A stretch of DNA of 64,000 nucleotides from the NCBI GenBank assembly GCA_023055505.1, contig JALIRH010000023.1, forward strand, positions 8,500,423 to 8,564,422, in the 5' to 3' direction. Below the pieces are notes generated by a model. The model made no database searches. It saw only the letters and a program-made list of their open reading frames with translations, and was not told where the DNA came from. This document shows, piece after piece, positions 1 through 9,932 of the stretch; position 1 is the first letter of the stretch, and the number at the start of each line of letters is the position of its first letter. Both the position numbers and the translations under genes were made by a program. This DNA is from Callipepla californica brunnescens. Taxonomy: Eukaryota; Chordata; Aves; Galliformes; Odontophoridae.

Positions 1-399
1 CATTGATTTCTAAGGGAAACCAAAGGTTTTATGTAATAATCTGAACTGAAAACTTCTGAGGATGTTTAATGAATGAATATTTTCAACCTCTTGTAATGCA
101 TTTTTCTTCTCCTACAATCTCAAATATCCTTCTAGAATTTGTATTTGAAAGTAATGTCATTTTCAAAGCAGGATCTGCAGCTATTTTTTTCCCCACTCAG
201 GGCAGATGCTGCTCAGAATATGAGAGAACCAAATTCAGTTTCTAGAGATCTCTTGTAGCTTCTTGCGAATGTGCTTTGCTAGGGTTGACTCATGACCCTG
301 TCCTCTCACTACCACCTGCTTGAGCACCTCAACTTTTCGAGGATTATTTGTATAAGTGTAATAGCAGGGATAGTTAGGGCCTTCTACTAGGAGAGAGGA

Positions 400-552
400 A
401 ACTTGAGCCTAGACCAGGTTGGATGGGGCCCTGGTCCATGTGATCTGGAGCCTGATTTAGAGGTTGGCAACCCTGTCCATAGCAGAGGCACTGGAACTAG
501 ATAATCTTAGAGGTCTTTTCCAACCCAAGCCATTCTGTGATTCTGTGATTCC
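400..552 (+). repeat. CR1 LINE, 3' end fragment
   Basis: The fragment ends in the CR1 3' tail pattern: a GAACTAGAT-type block, then 'CTTTTCCAACCCAAGCC', then repeated ATTCTGTG units (about 534-550). Only the last 150 bp or so of the element is present. The left part is rearranged relative to typical CR1, so the left boundary is approximate. Confidence 0.8.
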
Positions 553-810
553 AATAAAAATAATTTTTAGCTGTTTACAACCGTACTTTGAATACAGCAA
601 GTGCCAAATGTCACGTCTTCTTGCCAGAATAACAACTTACTGGCTTTCCATAATGAAATGAATACTGAAACACAAAAGCAGTTCAGTTTGGTCCCTTCCT
701 TGGCACCCAATTTGGTGCCACAAGTGAGGCACTCTGATTATCTCTGTGAAACGAGAGGATATGAGCCCTACCCTACTGCTTGGTACTGTGCTGGTGCTCT
801 ACATGCCTAC

Positions 811-935
811 AGCTAGATCAGGTTGCTCAGAGCCGTGTCCAGCCTGACCTTGAATGTCTCCAGGGACACCACCTCCAGCCTCCATCACCTCTCATGGCAA
901 CCTGTGCCCCACCATTCTCACTGTGAAAAAATCCC
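811..935 (-). repeat. CR1 LINE fragment, 3'UTR part, reversed
   Basis: Reverse-orientation CR1. It contains the block 'AGATCAGGTTGCTCAGAGCC', then 'CCAGCCTGACCTTGAATG' and 'CACTGTGAAAAAAT' at the expected spacings. The element's own 3' tail is missing, so this is an internal slice of about 125 bp. It has no coding value. Confidence 0.8.
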
Positions 936-1223
936 ACTCTTTCTGCTGCCTTCTTTGCAAATAGCTGGAAAAATAATTAGAATTAACTCCTCAATATATG
1001 AACTAGGTGAAGTGCTAAAGGATGCTTGACTATATACTTCTGTCTGTGCTGCCATTTGAGGAGAGGAGGCATATACAGCTCCTGATTGCGGGCAGAGCCA
1101 GCAGTGAGTTAACAGCAAAACTGCTGCTTGGCTGGAAACAATTCTCTGCAATGCTGGAGTCAGAGGAAAGCAGAGACAGGGAAAAGGGACAGCCACTGTG
1201 TGGGGACAGCAGAGCAGTGTGAT

Positions 1224-1245
1224 GCGGGGACACGTGTGTCCCCGC
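1224..1245. repeat. 22-bp inverted repeat with CACGTG core
   Basis: GCGGGGACAC-GT-GTGTCCCCGC: perfect 10-bp arms separated by 2 bp, containing an E-box (CACGTG). It sits in a small GC-richer island (about 1190-1330). Role unknown. Confidence 0.6.
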
Positions 1246-2639
1246 AGGAGTGTTTGGTTGGCTGCCCTCCTCCCAAGGCCATGGTGCTGCGGGCTGCCGG
1301 GAGGAAGCTTCATCAGGCGGGGGCTAAGTGAGATGGATCTTCTTTAGCGAGACGGATCTTTAGCTTTCACTTTCAATTATCTGGATGGTTCGTGAACACA
1401 CGCAAAGAGAATTGCTCATTCATATTAATGACCTGTATATAGATGTTTGCTTATTTTTCTTCCTATCCTGCTGCTGCTTTGGGCAAGATATAATAGTTTT
1501 GGTTGTCTGCAAAGCTCAATTTAGGCAAATATCTGCAATGAGTGATGCAGCAGACTAGCAGCTATCAGGTTGTCCTTCCCTAAGGATAAGATCTTTCCTT
1601 TTGTTGTTGCAAAAGTACATTTAGCCCAGAATTATGGAGCACTTTTTCTGCTATGCTTAGTCTAAGGAACACTTGAGCGATTCTGAATTCTAAACATGCA
1701 CACAAAATTGAGGGAAAAAAACCCCAAAACCTCAGATCACACTTTGCCTTTCACCTCCCTCCACCACCTGTCGCAATTTTTACATGCATTTTATTTTCAC
1801 TGACAAGGTACATTTCCACATTTTGTTGCTGGCTCTTAGAGGTTTAATTAGGCTCTCAGCAACACTATTTATACACTGACATTTTTCAAAGAGCTACATG
1901 CTCTACATAGCTAATGAAAAAGGTGGCACAACCGCAGAAAAGAACTTAATATTATTCATGGGATGCTGAAAGAGAAAATGGAGCAGTGGATCACATTAAT
2001 TCCAGCAAATACTATTATTTTTAAACTCATTTAAATGCAAGTCAAACTTACAGAGCATATCATGCTAGAGAGTAACTAACATTTATCTTCTTGCTATAAT
2101 CAGAGCAAACAGGCACAGGTGTGCAGTCGGTCAGAGGGCAGGATTTGCAGTTTGCAGGACCAGGCCATTAGCACAGCTGCCTCTGATGAAGCCTATAGAT
2201 ACCCCGGAGGAGGGGCAGTTCTATCTTGGCATTGTATTTAATTGGAGCAGTGATTAATTTCATGCATTTCTATCTTCACAGAGGACCTTTCCCTTTGTAG
2301 ATACGTTCTGGATCTCCTGTGAATGAGTCAGTGCTTCCCTAAAGAATGTTTCCAAATCCTTACACCCCTTGAATACAACCTACAGATTTGTGTTTTTCTA
2401 CCTATGTCTTTTTGCTATAATTGGAGACACAATTCCAATTTAAAAATAATAAATTACTGTGTAACCATGTTCCTCTGATACCCACTGCAACTTCAGGTTA
2501 AATAAGGTAGAGAATTAAGCTCTTTCACCACATTAAATAATTTGACACGTGAAAATCATGCTTGTATGTGATTCTTATGGCTATTTAACATGACTCACTG
2601 GGGTGGGAGAAGCCAGGAACAGCACCAGACAGGCTGTGT

Positions 2640-2745
2640 TTTACCCCAGCCCTGCTGTGACCCAGTAGGTGAATCATCTGACTCTTCTATACTTGAATTT
2701 TCTTGGTCATAAAATTGAAAAAGATCACTTTCTTTCAGGTGGTAG
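2640..2745 (+). repeat. Possible ancient MIR-type SINE remnant
   Basis: CTGCTGTGACCCAGTAGG, AATCATCTGACTCTTCT and GAATTTTCTTGGTCATAAAA align in order with the MIR core pattern (tgtgacc..., ...cttaacctctctg, ...cagtttcctcatctgtaaaatg), at an estimated 60-65% similarity by eye. Relics of such SINEs occur in birds at low density. Confidence 0.35.
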
Positions 2746-2958
2746 CAACAAAGTTAGTGACCTCATTCTTTCTTTCTTTTTAAATAATATCCACTTATAT
2801 CACTACAGTGGGGCTCTGGAAATCAGCCAAGGTAGTGAAATACACTGCATACATGACCTTTGTCTTTGAAGAATAAAAATAATTTTCAGGAGTTAGCTTG
2901 TGCAGTGCTGTTCAAGCACTCATCCATCGCTTATGTTCTACAAGAATGGCTGCTAATT

Positions 2959-2976
2959 TGGTTGCCACGGCAACCA
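2959..2976. promoter_or_regulatory. Perfect RFX X-box palindrome
   Basis: TGGTTGCCACGGCAACCA is a perfect inverted repeat (8-bp arms, 2-bp spacer). It contains GTTGCCACGGCAAC, a full two-half-site match to the RFX X-box consensus GTTGCC-N2-GGCAAC. RFX factors drive ciliary and other genes. No promoter or exon is visible within about 4 kb, so it would be a distal site if used. Confidence 0.5.
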
Positions 2977-3376
2977 CATCTCTTGCTTCCATATTTTCTT
3001 CCTTAAGCATAATTTGTTTTTAAACCTCAAAGTTCTTTCATGTTCCTATGTTAACGTCATAAAAGAAATAAACATTTCTGGCCAGCCAAAGAGCAAATAC
3101 ATGAAGAAAAAAGGAAAAAAGCAGCAACTTACATTATAAGACACTCTGAATATTTTTACTGAACTTTGTAATTAGTCATAAAAACATATATTTTCTTTAT
3201 TTTTAGAATTCACGCTCCAATTATTGTATGGGGCAAAGTATCATTTCAAATGACTACTGATATTTTCAGATTTAAAATATCAGATTTTCAAATTCTAAAT
3301 TTTAAAGCAAGAAAAAATAGTCTTAACACAGGCTTTTCTTGTACTATTGTGCATCTCTGTCATATAAGTACTTCCC

Positions 3377-3465
3377 GTAATGGTTCAAAGGTGTGGTTCA
3401 TCAAATCCAGTATCCTGTCTTCAATGTAGGATAACACCAAGTGCTTCGACTCACAATGGGACAAA
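3377..3465 (+). repeat. Possible ancient amniote interspersed repeat
   Basis: GTTCATCAAATCCAGTATCC followed by TGTCTTCAATGTAGGATAAC and ACCAAGTGCTTCGACTC resembles a block common in reptile and bird repeats ('ccatctagcccagtatcctgtct...'). Identification is from memory of the pattern and is uncertain. Confidence 0.35.
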
Positions 3466-4693
3466 ACATGGCACTTCTGTTCTTTGTCCAGTCCAATCTG
3501 TTCTCTATCTAATGCTCATTCTTCTCAGGAAATTGGATCTGAAAAGGATACGCTGTAATAAAGGTGGCTGCTGAATAGGAAATCCAGCGTGATTTGATCT
3601 GGAAAACCAATATATTTTCTGTTTGTTTGTTTGTTCCTTTTTTTTTTTTCCACTCACCAAATCATATATTTATCCAATTTTAAGTAATGGAACAGAGGTC
3701 CTTTATTTCTCTCTCCCATTCAAAACTAAATTTCATTCTTGCAGGGGAGTGTATTGCTCATTGATATTGCAGTTCAGAGTCAAAACTCCATCTTCCCCCT
3801 CATCCCCTTTAAAAATAAACAAAATATTTGCATCTCCCTGTCACACTGCAGGAGTCACAGCTTGGAGGTGTGAATAGTGAACTGCTCTTATTGGAAGTAG
3901 TAATATTTTTCAGATGTGAACAAGTTTGAGAGGATACATTTTTCCTCTCCTCTTCGTAATGAAAGGCGTCCAGTAATTTTCTTTCTTCATCCTGACACTT
4001 TTCCATACCTGAAATTATGAGATATATCTTTTTTCTTTGCATCCATTGATACACTACCTGAATGGAATAAGACAACTGCACGCAGTTTGAGGAATAGAGT
4101 GTGAACTATGTGCACAGTGTCTCCAGGATATTTGCAATTATTTTTTCCATTCCTTTCTTTATAAGAGGTTAACACTCTCCCTGCCTTTTTGATTACCGCT
4201 GTACACTGCAGCTGTTTTCATGCTAGAGTGTTCTCTGCTCATTCAGAATACATCACCTCCACAAGAACTTTAAACCACTCCATTATCACCTTCCAGAGAT
4301 AAAAAGGGAATCTCATCTGCTATCATGTAACTTAAGAATTGGCCACCCTATACACCTGACAGATATATAAACTCATCAGGCAAATGTCTTTGGAGTGCTG
4401 CTTCGCCATTCTATCCAAGTTTAATATTATTTTTTATTTCTATGTATTTCCAACCACTTGTTCATTCTTCCTCTCCATCCAAGTGCTCAATTTAGCTTCA
4501 GAACACTCTTAATTAAGAGTTTGTGAACGTTTCCCTGTCTCTATGGGACTGAGACAAACTGATTTTCCAGAGTATGCCAGAAATATCCTGATTGGAAAAA
4601 AATTCCAGATATTAAAACATAAGGACACCTTCTAAATAATGCCTTCTTAGGTTTAACCTAAAAACTGCTTGAAGAGGACCACTAAATAACAGG

Positions 4694-4890
4694 GAATCAC
4701 AGGATGGTTCAGGTTGGAAGGGACCTTTACGCCTCCCTCTAGCCCAGGTTGCTCACAGCCCCATCCAGCCTGGCCTTCAATGCCTCCAGGGAGGGGACAT
4801 CCACAACCTCGCTGGGCAACCTGTTCCAGTGTCTCACCGCCCTCACAGTATAGAACTTCTTCTAATACTTTGTCTAAACCTCACTACAAA
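4694..4890 (-). repeat. CR1 LINE, 3' end, reversed
   Basis: It begins at the element's 3' tail (AATCACAGGATGG, TTGGAAGGGACCTTTA) and runs into the 3'UTR and the very end of ORF2 (GGGCAACCTGTTCCAGTG, CACCGCCCTCACAGTA). 5' truncation at about 4890 is typical for CR1. A plus-strand open frame at 4714-4923 is an antisense shadow. Confidence 0.88.
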
Positions 4891-7857
4891 CAAAGTGAAA
4901 GCTTCAAGTTTGAGCCAGAATAGACTTCGTAAAGGAAAATTGTAACAAAGGAACTAAAAATAACCCTTTTGACTGACATCTAGCAAGAAAACTATGTTAA
5001 CATTCTCAAAGGTGAACTGCTGCCTCATTTCCTGTGAATAATTTTAACGACACTGAAGCACCATTTACATACTGATTTTTGTCTACATTATCAAACCTGT
5101 GTGTGTTCTACCTTTCTACCCCACTTTCTCGATTGATTTACCTTCTATCAATTGAAGATGTCCTAAAAGGAAAGCAAGGAGTTATTTTAAAAATAAGTAC
5201 TTCATCTTGTATGTCCTCAAACTGTTATAAAATTAATTATGATGGAATATACCCCCATGTTTCTTAAACTTAATTCTAGAGCTCTTGTTTAGTGAATCTG
5301 ATCACGATTACTGCAATACATTGCATTCTGTAACAGCAGAACAAATGCAGTCTGGAGTCCCAGCTCTAAATTTAGTCATGCACCGATATTAATGATAGAA
5401 GCCACCTATCTCTGTGTGACCACCAGTATTTTCCAGCCAAGTGGGCAGATTTAAAAACCTAGAAGGTTCTACTACATCTTCTTCTCAAATGACAATCAAT
5501 AAGAGGTCAACGTGAGCACGGGTTTACCAAATGATAATTTATGAAATGATAGTACATTACTAACATGCTACACTTAGTAAGCTAACTTACTCAAAAAAGG
5601 GTGGATATGATTTAGTTTTTTTTAAATTTATTTTTTATTTATTTTTTATCACAGCAGGCTAGAAATAGGTGAAAGTGTGCAACAACCACGAGCACGAAGC
5701 TCAGAGTATTCCTTGTATAAATTAAGTAAAATGGAATAAGATGTAAGCCTGTAGCTACTGTGATTCACACTGGTAATCTTTTCTAAGTTGGAAGCGGGGA
5801 TGGAAGCAGAACCATAATTTCAAAACTTATTAACCAGTAGCCCCAGGACCTTTTTGTTCCTAAATGATTATTATCCATCAATGTAATACCACTATGAAAA
5901 AACACATCATTACAGTTCTAGAATCCATCATGAAAGGAGACTCAAAAATTTCATCTAAAATAACTGTTTAACCTTCCTAATTAAAAAATATAGAAAAGGT
6001 AAAGAAAGGATGAAGAAAGACAACCTAAAGTTAAACAGACTAAATGTGCTGGGTTGCCTAGCCCACAGGATAAAACTTCACAGAATACGCTTACTCTTTT
6101 CAGCTACACCAAGGACCAGGGAGTTAGGAGGGAAAAGACAAAGCATGTTCTTTAAGAACAAACTCCACAGAATAGGTGTATGTAAATATCTTCAAGTTGT
6201 ATTTTTATTGCTCGGAGAACCTAGTTCTGTAACAGGCTAATGAGACTTGCCTTGCACAAGAACAGTTTCACTATGGAAACTTCAGTTACAAATACATTCA
6301 GCTTCCTGACCTGCACTGACACTTTGTGAACCTGGTGCTCCCATTTTGATTTTTGCATAAGGTACAGATTTACTACAGCACCTTAGCTCCTGAAAGAGTT
6401 CCCAGTACCATGACCAAGGCACAGTCTCCTTTTCCATATTCCCAATCTGTCATATCATTATATTCCCACTGCAAACACACACTCTTTGAGATGCAGTGGC
6501 ACGCTTAGCGAGGAACAAATTGCATATCTATATTTAATCATCGTGATACATTTTTACCAACTGAATCTTTTACAGCGTATCATCTTTCCTGAGATCACAG
6601 TCATTTCTCTGCAACTTTTTTGTTTGTTTGTTTTTAATTTAAATTACCACGCTGCAGAAAGGCTCCTTTTAGCTTTACTGAGATTTGGCAAAACACACCA
6701 TTATTTTCTACAATTTCCAGCTCAGCCTCTTCAAATCCTACTCATCAGCATTTTAAAGGCACCACCGGAAACAAGAACGTAGTACCTAAATACTACAGTT
6801 ACAACTAATGTTTTATGCTCACATATACACTTCTGCTGATGGAATTTGATGGAAATAATATTACCACAGATTTGAGCAAAGCAACCATTCAGTTCAGTGG
6901 CTGACAGATACCTGAACCTAAGTTATATACTATACTGCAAGTAGAAAGGTTTTGGAAGGGGGGAAAACAGAAAACATCACTCAAGGAAATCAATTCATAA
7001 TGCTTACCAGTTAAAAGTGTTATTTGCAAAGTAAAGTAACCATTACACTAGTGCCTCTCAGGAGCTGCATTTAGCTGATGAAGCAGCTGTAAGAAAAGTG
7101 CCCGTGAGAATGACTTCCCATGCTGACAGAACTGCACGCTCCTTCTTTTGGAAGTAGTTTCTTAACCTTGTGCATCAACACATAGGATTGCTGTTGGTTA
7201 CAGAAGCCCAAATATTGGGCATGATCTTGCATGCTGAAAACACAACCGCAAACTCACAGTTACCAACCCTTCCCAAATGCCTGCCAATTCAAAGCAGCAT
7301 TAAAGTCTTCATAAGCTGTGTAATTTTTATTATCACTGTATTTTCTAGTCAGCCTCGTAGTTACTGCTGCTATACTTGTCATGGCTACATGGCTATACTT
7401 ACATGGCTGAGCCTGAAAACCAATGAACCCTGCAGGACAATGCCTGTGCTCCTGCCCAAGGTAGTGCTGAATGCTACTGGGATACAGCAACACGAGCTCT
7501 GCAGAATGAGTGTGTGCAGCAGCACAGACAAATAACGTCCTTAAACTTATTAGTCTGAAATTCTGAAAATAGAAATTCCTCATCATGGATTATTGTGAGA
7601 CTATACCCAATGTCAGGTCATTATTTTCCATCCAGTCTGAACAATAGCTTTAACAAAGCTACTAATACCTCCATTCAACCAAAATTTTAAAGCCTGAGTT
7701 TAATTTTGAGACTTGATTTTTCCACCTCAATTTAAGAGCTAAGAAAACTAGCATTTAACTTAGCATAATTTTAAGCTAAAGCAACCTGAAGGGTTTCTCT
7801 GCACACACCAGTTTTAAAAAAACACTTCAGCAGTTTTAGAAAACACACCATCCAGGA
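4891..7857. other. Intergenic, downstream of COX7C
   Basis: No CR1 and no recognisable exon. Overlapping frames on both strands at 7170-7586 are chance frames. A short (TTTA)-rich tract lies at 5621-5648. Confidence 0.7.
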
Positions 7858-7953
7858 CTTTCAGATTTTAAGTTTATTTAGACATATCCAGCACGGAACA
7901 CAATTGCAGACATCATGTTTTCCACTTAAGTTGCTGTATAGAAGACTTCAACT
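7858..7953 (-). other. COX7C: COX7C exon 3, entirely 3'UTR
   Basis: On the minus strand a strong acceptor (TTCTACATTTCCTTGCAG, ending 7954) leads into about 95 nt without coding capacity. That stretch contains AATAAA (complement of 7873-7878) about 15 nt before the expected cleavage point. A GT-rich element (GGTGTGTTTTCT) lies just beyond, at about 7840-7851, as usual for a downstream poly(A) element. Mammalian COX7C also has three exons. The end near 7858 is estimated from the poly(A) signal. Confidence 0.75.
7873..7878 (-). terminator. COX7C poly(A) signal AATAAA
   Basis: A canonical AATAAA on the minus strand, followed within about 30 nt by a GT-rich downstream element. It is the first AATAAA after the exon 3 acceptor and fits a short 3'UTR typical of small respiratory-chain genes. 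Confidence 0.75.
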
Positions 7954-8430
7954 CTGCAAGGAAATGTAGAAGAATTAACAAGTTTAAGAACTCTGTATTA
8001 CCTCTGCATCTAGAAAAACCTAGAGAAGTATAATTTAACTTTGATGAAACCATCAGATTGGCAAGAGTTACACAGGTGACACATGTGACTCTGCAATTTA
8101 TTCAAATTATGAGATTTTACTGATAATTACTGCCTCTCAAAAACTACCTCAGTCAACACAGCTCCTCAAAAAAAAAAAACCCTGTTTCTCAGAGTACAAA
8201 ATCAAGAGCACCAAAGTGTAATAAATTTAAAATAAACTAAAACAGCCCTTCACATTAAAGTGGGATGCTTGAATGCAAAAAATGGCTGAAGCTTGTTTGG
8301 TCTATTAATATCACTAGCAAGTACCAGTTACCATCGCACCTGATGTAAATCCCTTTATTTTAAATGCACTTTGCACCATGTTTATGTTGTTTTTGAAATG
8401 GCTGAAAATTTTGTCTTCTGCTGAGTTCTA

Positions 8431-8501
8431 TCTGGCATATCAGAAAGCGTTTACAGTATCACAGATTCTCATACTGTTTTGTTCACATCACATATGCCAG
8501 A
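8431..8501 (-). ncRNA. SNORD138: C/D-box snoRNA in COX7C intron 2 (SNORD138/mir-3607 homologue)
   Basis: Read on the minus strand, a perfect 10-bp terminal stem (TCTGGCATAT at 8501-8492 pairing with 8440-8431) closes a sequence of about 71 nt. It has a C-box-like GTGATGT (8491-8485, one mismatch to RTGATGA) and a D box CTGA (8443-8440). Upstream of the D box is CTGTAAACGCTTT, which matches the 3p arm of human mir-3607 as I recall it. That locus is processed from a C/D snoRNA inside COX7C. The host, strand and intron position agree. The guide would place 2'-O-methylation on a C in an AAAGCGUUUACAG target; I do not know the target. The imperfect C box is the only weak point. It would be released from the intron of the COX7C transcript and is likely nucleolar. 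Confidence 0.82.
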
Positions 8502-8895
8502 CATCCCTACAGATTATGTGAGCTACGCCTTTGTTTCCTCGAAGATGGATATTTATTTTACACTTAACTGCCCAAATCAGCTGGACTCCACTACCAGTTA
8601 GACCAATTGCAAGCTATAAAGAAACTGCAACCGCGGAGGTTGACCTTTGGGGATTTAAGGTTCACAAATCAACGACTTCAGCACTCCAGTAAAGCAAACT
8701 GAAGCTCATTCATCATCTGAGTTTAAATGAAACTGCAAGCCACAAACTAGTAAGTAAGTAATCTGGGACATGCTGAAAGTTGAAATAATGCTTGTAAACG
8801 AGGTTAGACTCTTCCAGCCTCAGACCTGTTCAGTTTCTACTATGAAAGAACATCAAGATCATTTACCCAGTTAGCTCAATTACACTTTGTCCCCT

Positions 8896-9012
8896 TCATT
8901 TCTTAAGAAGCTGATGTCTGACAATAAAGAAAGGGGCAGCAAATCCACTTCCAAAGAATGCACACATCACTGCAAGTAACCGCCATTTGTTCTCCACAGA
9001 AAATGGAAGGTT
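8896..9012 (-). CDS. COX7C: COX7C exon 2: transmembrane part and C-terminus
   Basis: This exon encodes residues 26-63 and the TGA stop (8898-8896). It begins [14 protein letters not shown], the family signature, continues through a hydrophobic Gly/Ala/Phe-rich segment (about residues 36-54) that forms the single transmembrane helix, and ends VRHQLLKK, the conserved basic tail. There are no frameshifts or premature stops, and every diagnostic block of COX7C is present, so the gene should be functional. The acceptor is a CTAG preceded by 15 consecutive T on the minus strand (9017-9031 in plus coordinates). The stop codon lies 29 nt before the likely exon end at 8867, close enough to the last junction to avoid nonsense-mediated decay under the usual 50-55 nt rule. 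Confidence 0.96.
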   Translation of the reverse strand, partial: NLPFSVENKWRLLAVMCAFFGSGFAAPFFIVRHQLLKK

Positions 9013-9296
9013 CTAGAAAAAAAAAAAAAAAGACAAATGTATGTTCTGAGACCAATATAGTACATCTTAGCTACTTCCTCAGTTGCACGACAACAGGAAG
9101 ATGCCCACAGCACAAACATGAGCACTAAATGGACAGGAAATATTAACACAACGACCACTTCCCCTTCTTCCCACGCCAGAGGATCCATGCAATCTGTTCC
9201 AATATTTAACCACCTTTACAGGAAAGAATATTTTTCTCAGGTTAAGTACAAATCTAGTGCTTAGATGTAGAATTTAATGAACACTTGGAGTATAAA

Positions 9297-9362
9297 GGCA
9301 CATCAGAAAGCGTTTACAGCATCAGTGTTTCTACTCATACTGCAGAGCTCATCATCTGCACC
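9297..9362 (-). ncRNA. Second C/D-box snoRNA of the same family in COX7C intron 1
   Basis: On the minus strand GGTGCA (9362-9357) and TGTGCC (9302-9297) form a short terminal stem with two G-U pairs. A perfect C box ATGATGA lies at 9355-9349 and a D box CTGA at 9306-9303. Upstream of the D box is the same CTGTAAACGCTTT guide block as in the intron-2 snoRNA, and both share CAGTATGAG in the middle. On the plus strand the shared 16-mer is CAGAAAGCGTTTACAG at 9304-9319 and 8441-8456. The rest of the two copies differs, so this is a diverged paralogue and not a recent duplication. Both copies keep all box elements, which argues that both are made. Whether mammals have this copy is not something I can tell from the sequence. 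Confidence 0.78.
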
Positions 9363-9765
9363 ACTGAGGTACACAGGGAAGGACACTGCAGTCACAGGCA
9401 CCAGTGTGCTCCGCTGCAACGAACCCGCACAGCTCACTGAATGCCAGCTGCAGGACGGGCGACAGGACAACTACTACTGTGCTTCCCGGGGCCCAATTAC
9501 ACACAGAACTCCGCAGGGGGTGAGGAAGGGACGCACTCACCTTGAGCAACTCCGCAACAGGACAGGCCTGCCCTTCGCCAAGCCGGGCCCACACCGCGCC
9601 CTACGCTGCCCTGAGGAGCAGTCACCTCACCCGCGCTCCCTTCCCCATCTGCTCCCCCTCACGGCCTACAGGCAACCGCGCTCCTTCCTCCCTCGATCCC
9701 TGCCCCCGCTCTCCTCTCCCCCCGCCATCTCCGCGGCACGCCGAGCCCCCCTTCCCTCAGAGTAC

Positions 9766-9840
9766 CTTCCCGGGCCCATCCTCGTAGTGGCTCCTCCGGA
9801 GGGCGGAGGTGGTGAACCTGCGGACGCCGGCAGCCAGCAT
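9766..9840 (-). CDS. COX7C: COX7C exon 1: presequence and start of mature subunit
   Basis: This exon encodes residues 1-25 of cytochrome c oxidase subunit 7C, a small nuclear-encoded subunit of respiratory complex IV in the mitochondrial inner membrane. It begins at the ATG complementary to 9838-9840 and reads [16 protein letters not shown], then SHYEDGPGK. The first 16 residues are Arg-rich, Ser/Thr-rich and free of acidic residues, as expected for a mitochondrial presequence. In mammals the mature protein begins at SHYEEGPGK, so cleavage after Arg16 would give a 47-residue mature chain, the known length of the family. The exon ends exactly on a codon (phase 0), followed by GTACT. Together with exon 2 it makes 63 codons, the same length as mammalian COX7C. 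The start is convincing because homology begins at the first residue and the ATG sits inside the CpG island. Confidence 0.96.
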
Positions 9841-9913
9841 GGTACCACACGGATCGCAGCGGCCTCTCCCCTGCGCGACCTTCCCGCAGCACGCCCGGCG
9901 CCTTCTGGGACTC

Positions 9914-9932
9914 CCGGAAGTGACGCCGGAAG
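9914..9932 (-). promoter_or_regulatory. Tandem ETS (GABPA/NRF-2) sites of the COX7C core promoter
   Basis: The plus strand shows CCGGAAGTGACG (9914-9925) directly followed by CCGGAAG (9926-9932), two ETS cores 12 bp apart. TGACG between them is an ATF/CREB half site. Paired GABPA (NRF-2) sites near the start are a known hallmark of nuclear genes for cytochrome oxidase subunits. They lie 74-92 bp upstream of the COX7C ATG, so the transcription start is probably within or just downstream of them, at about 9880-9920. Binding is inferred from motif only. Confidence 0.7.

Larger units (their letters stand above)
936..4693. other. Intergenic, no gene seen
   Basis: AT-rich apart from a GC-richer patch at 1190-1330. 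The longest frame (131 codons, minus, 918-1313) has no family features and overlaps a CR1 edge. The palindrome at 1224, the RFX box at 2959 and two possible old repeats are listed separately. Confidence 0.7.

Noticed and set aside
918..1313. 131-codon minus-strand frame
   Set aside because: No domain, no splice or promoter signals, and it overlaps the edge of a CR1 fragment.
8340..8360. Alternative AATAAA sites within COX7C intron 2 (complements near 8353 and 8554)
   Set aside because: They lie before the strong exon 3 acceptor and lack the GT-rich downstream element seen at 7840; at most they are minor alternative ends.
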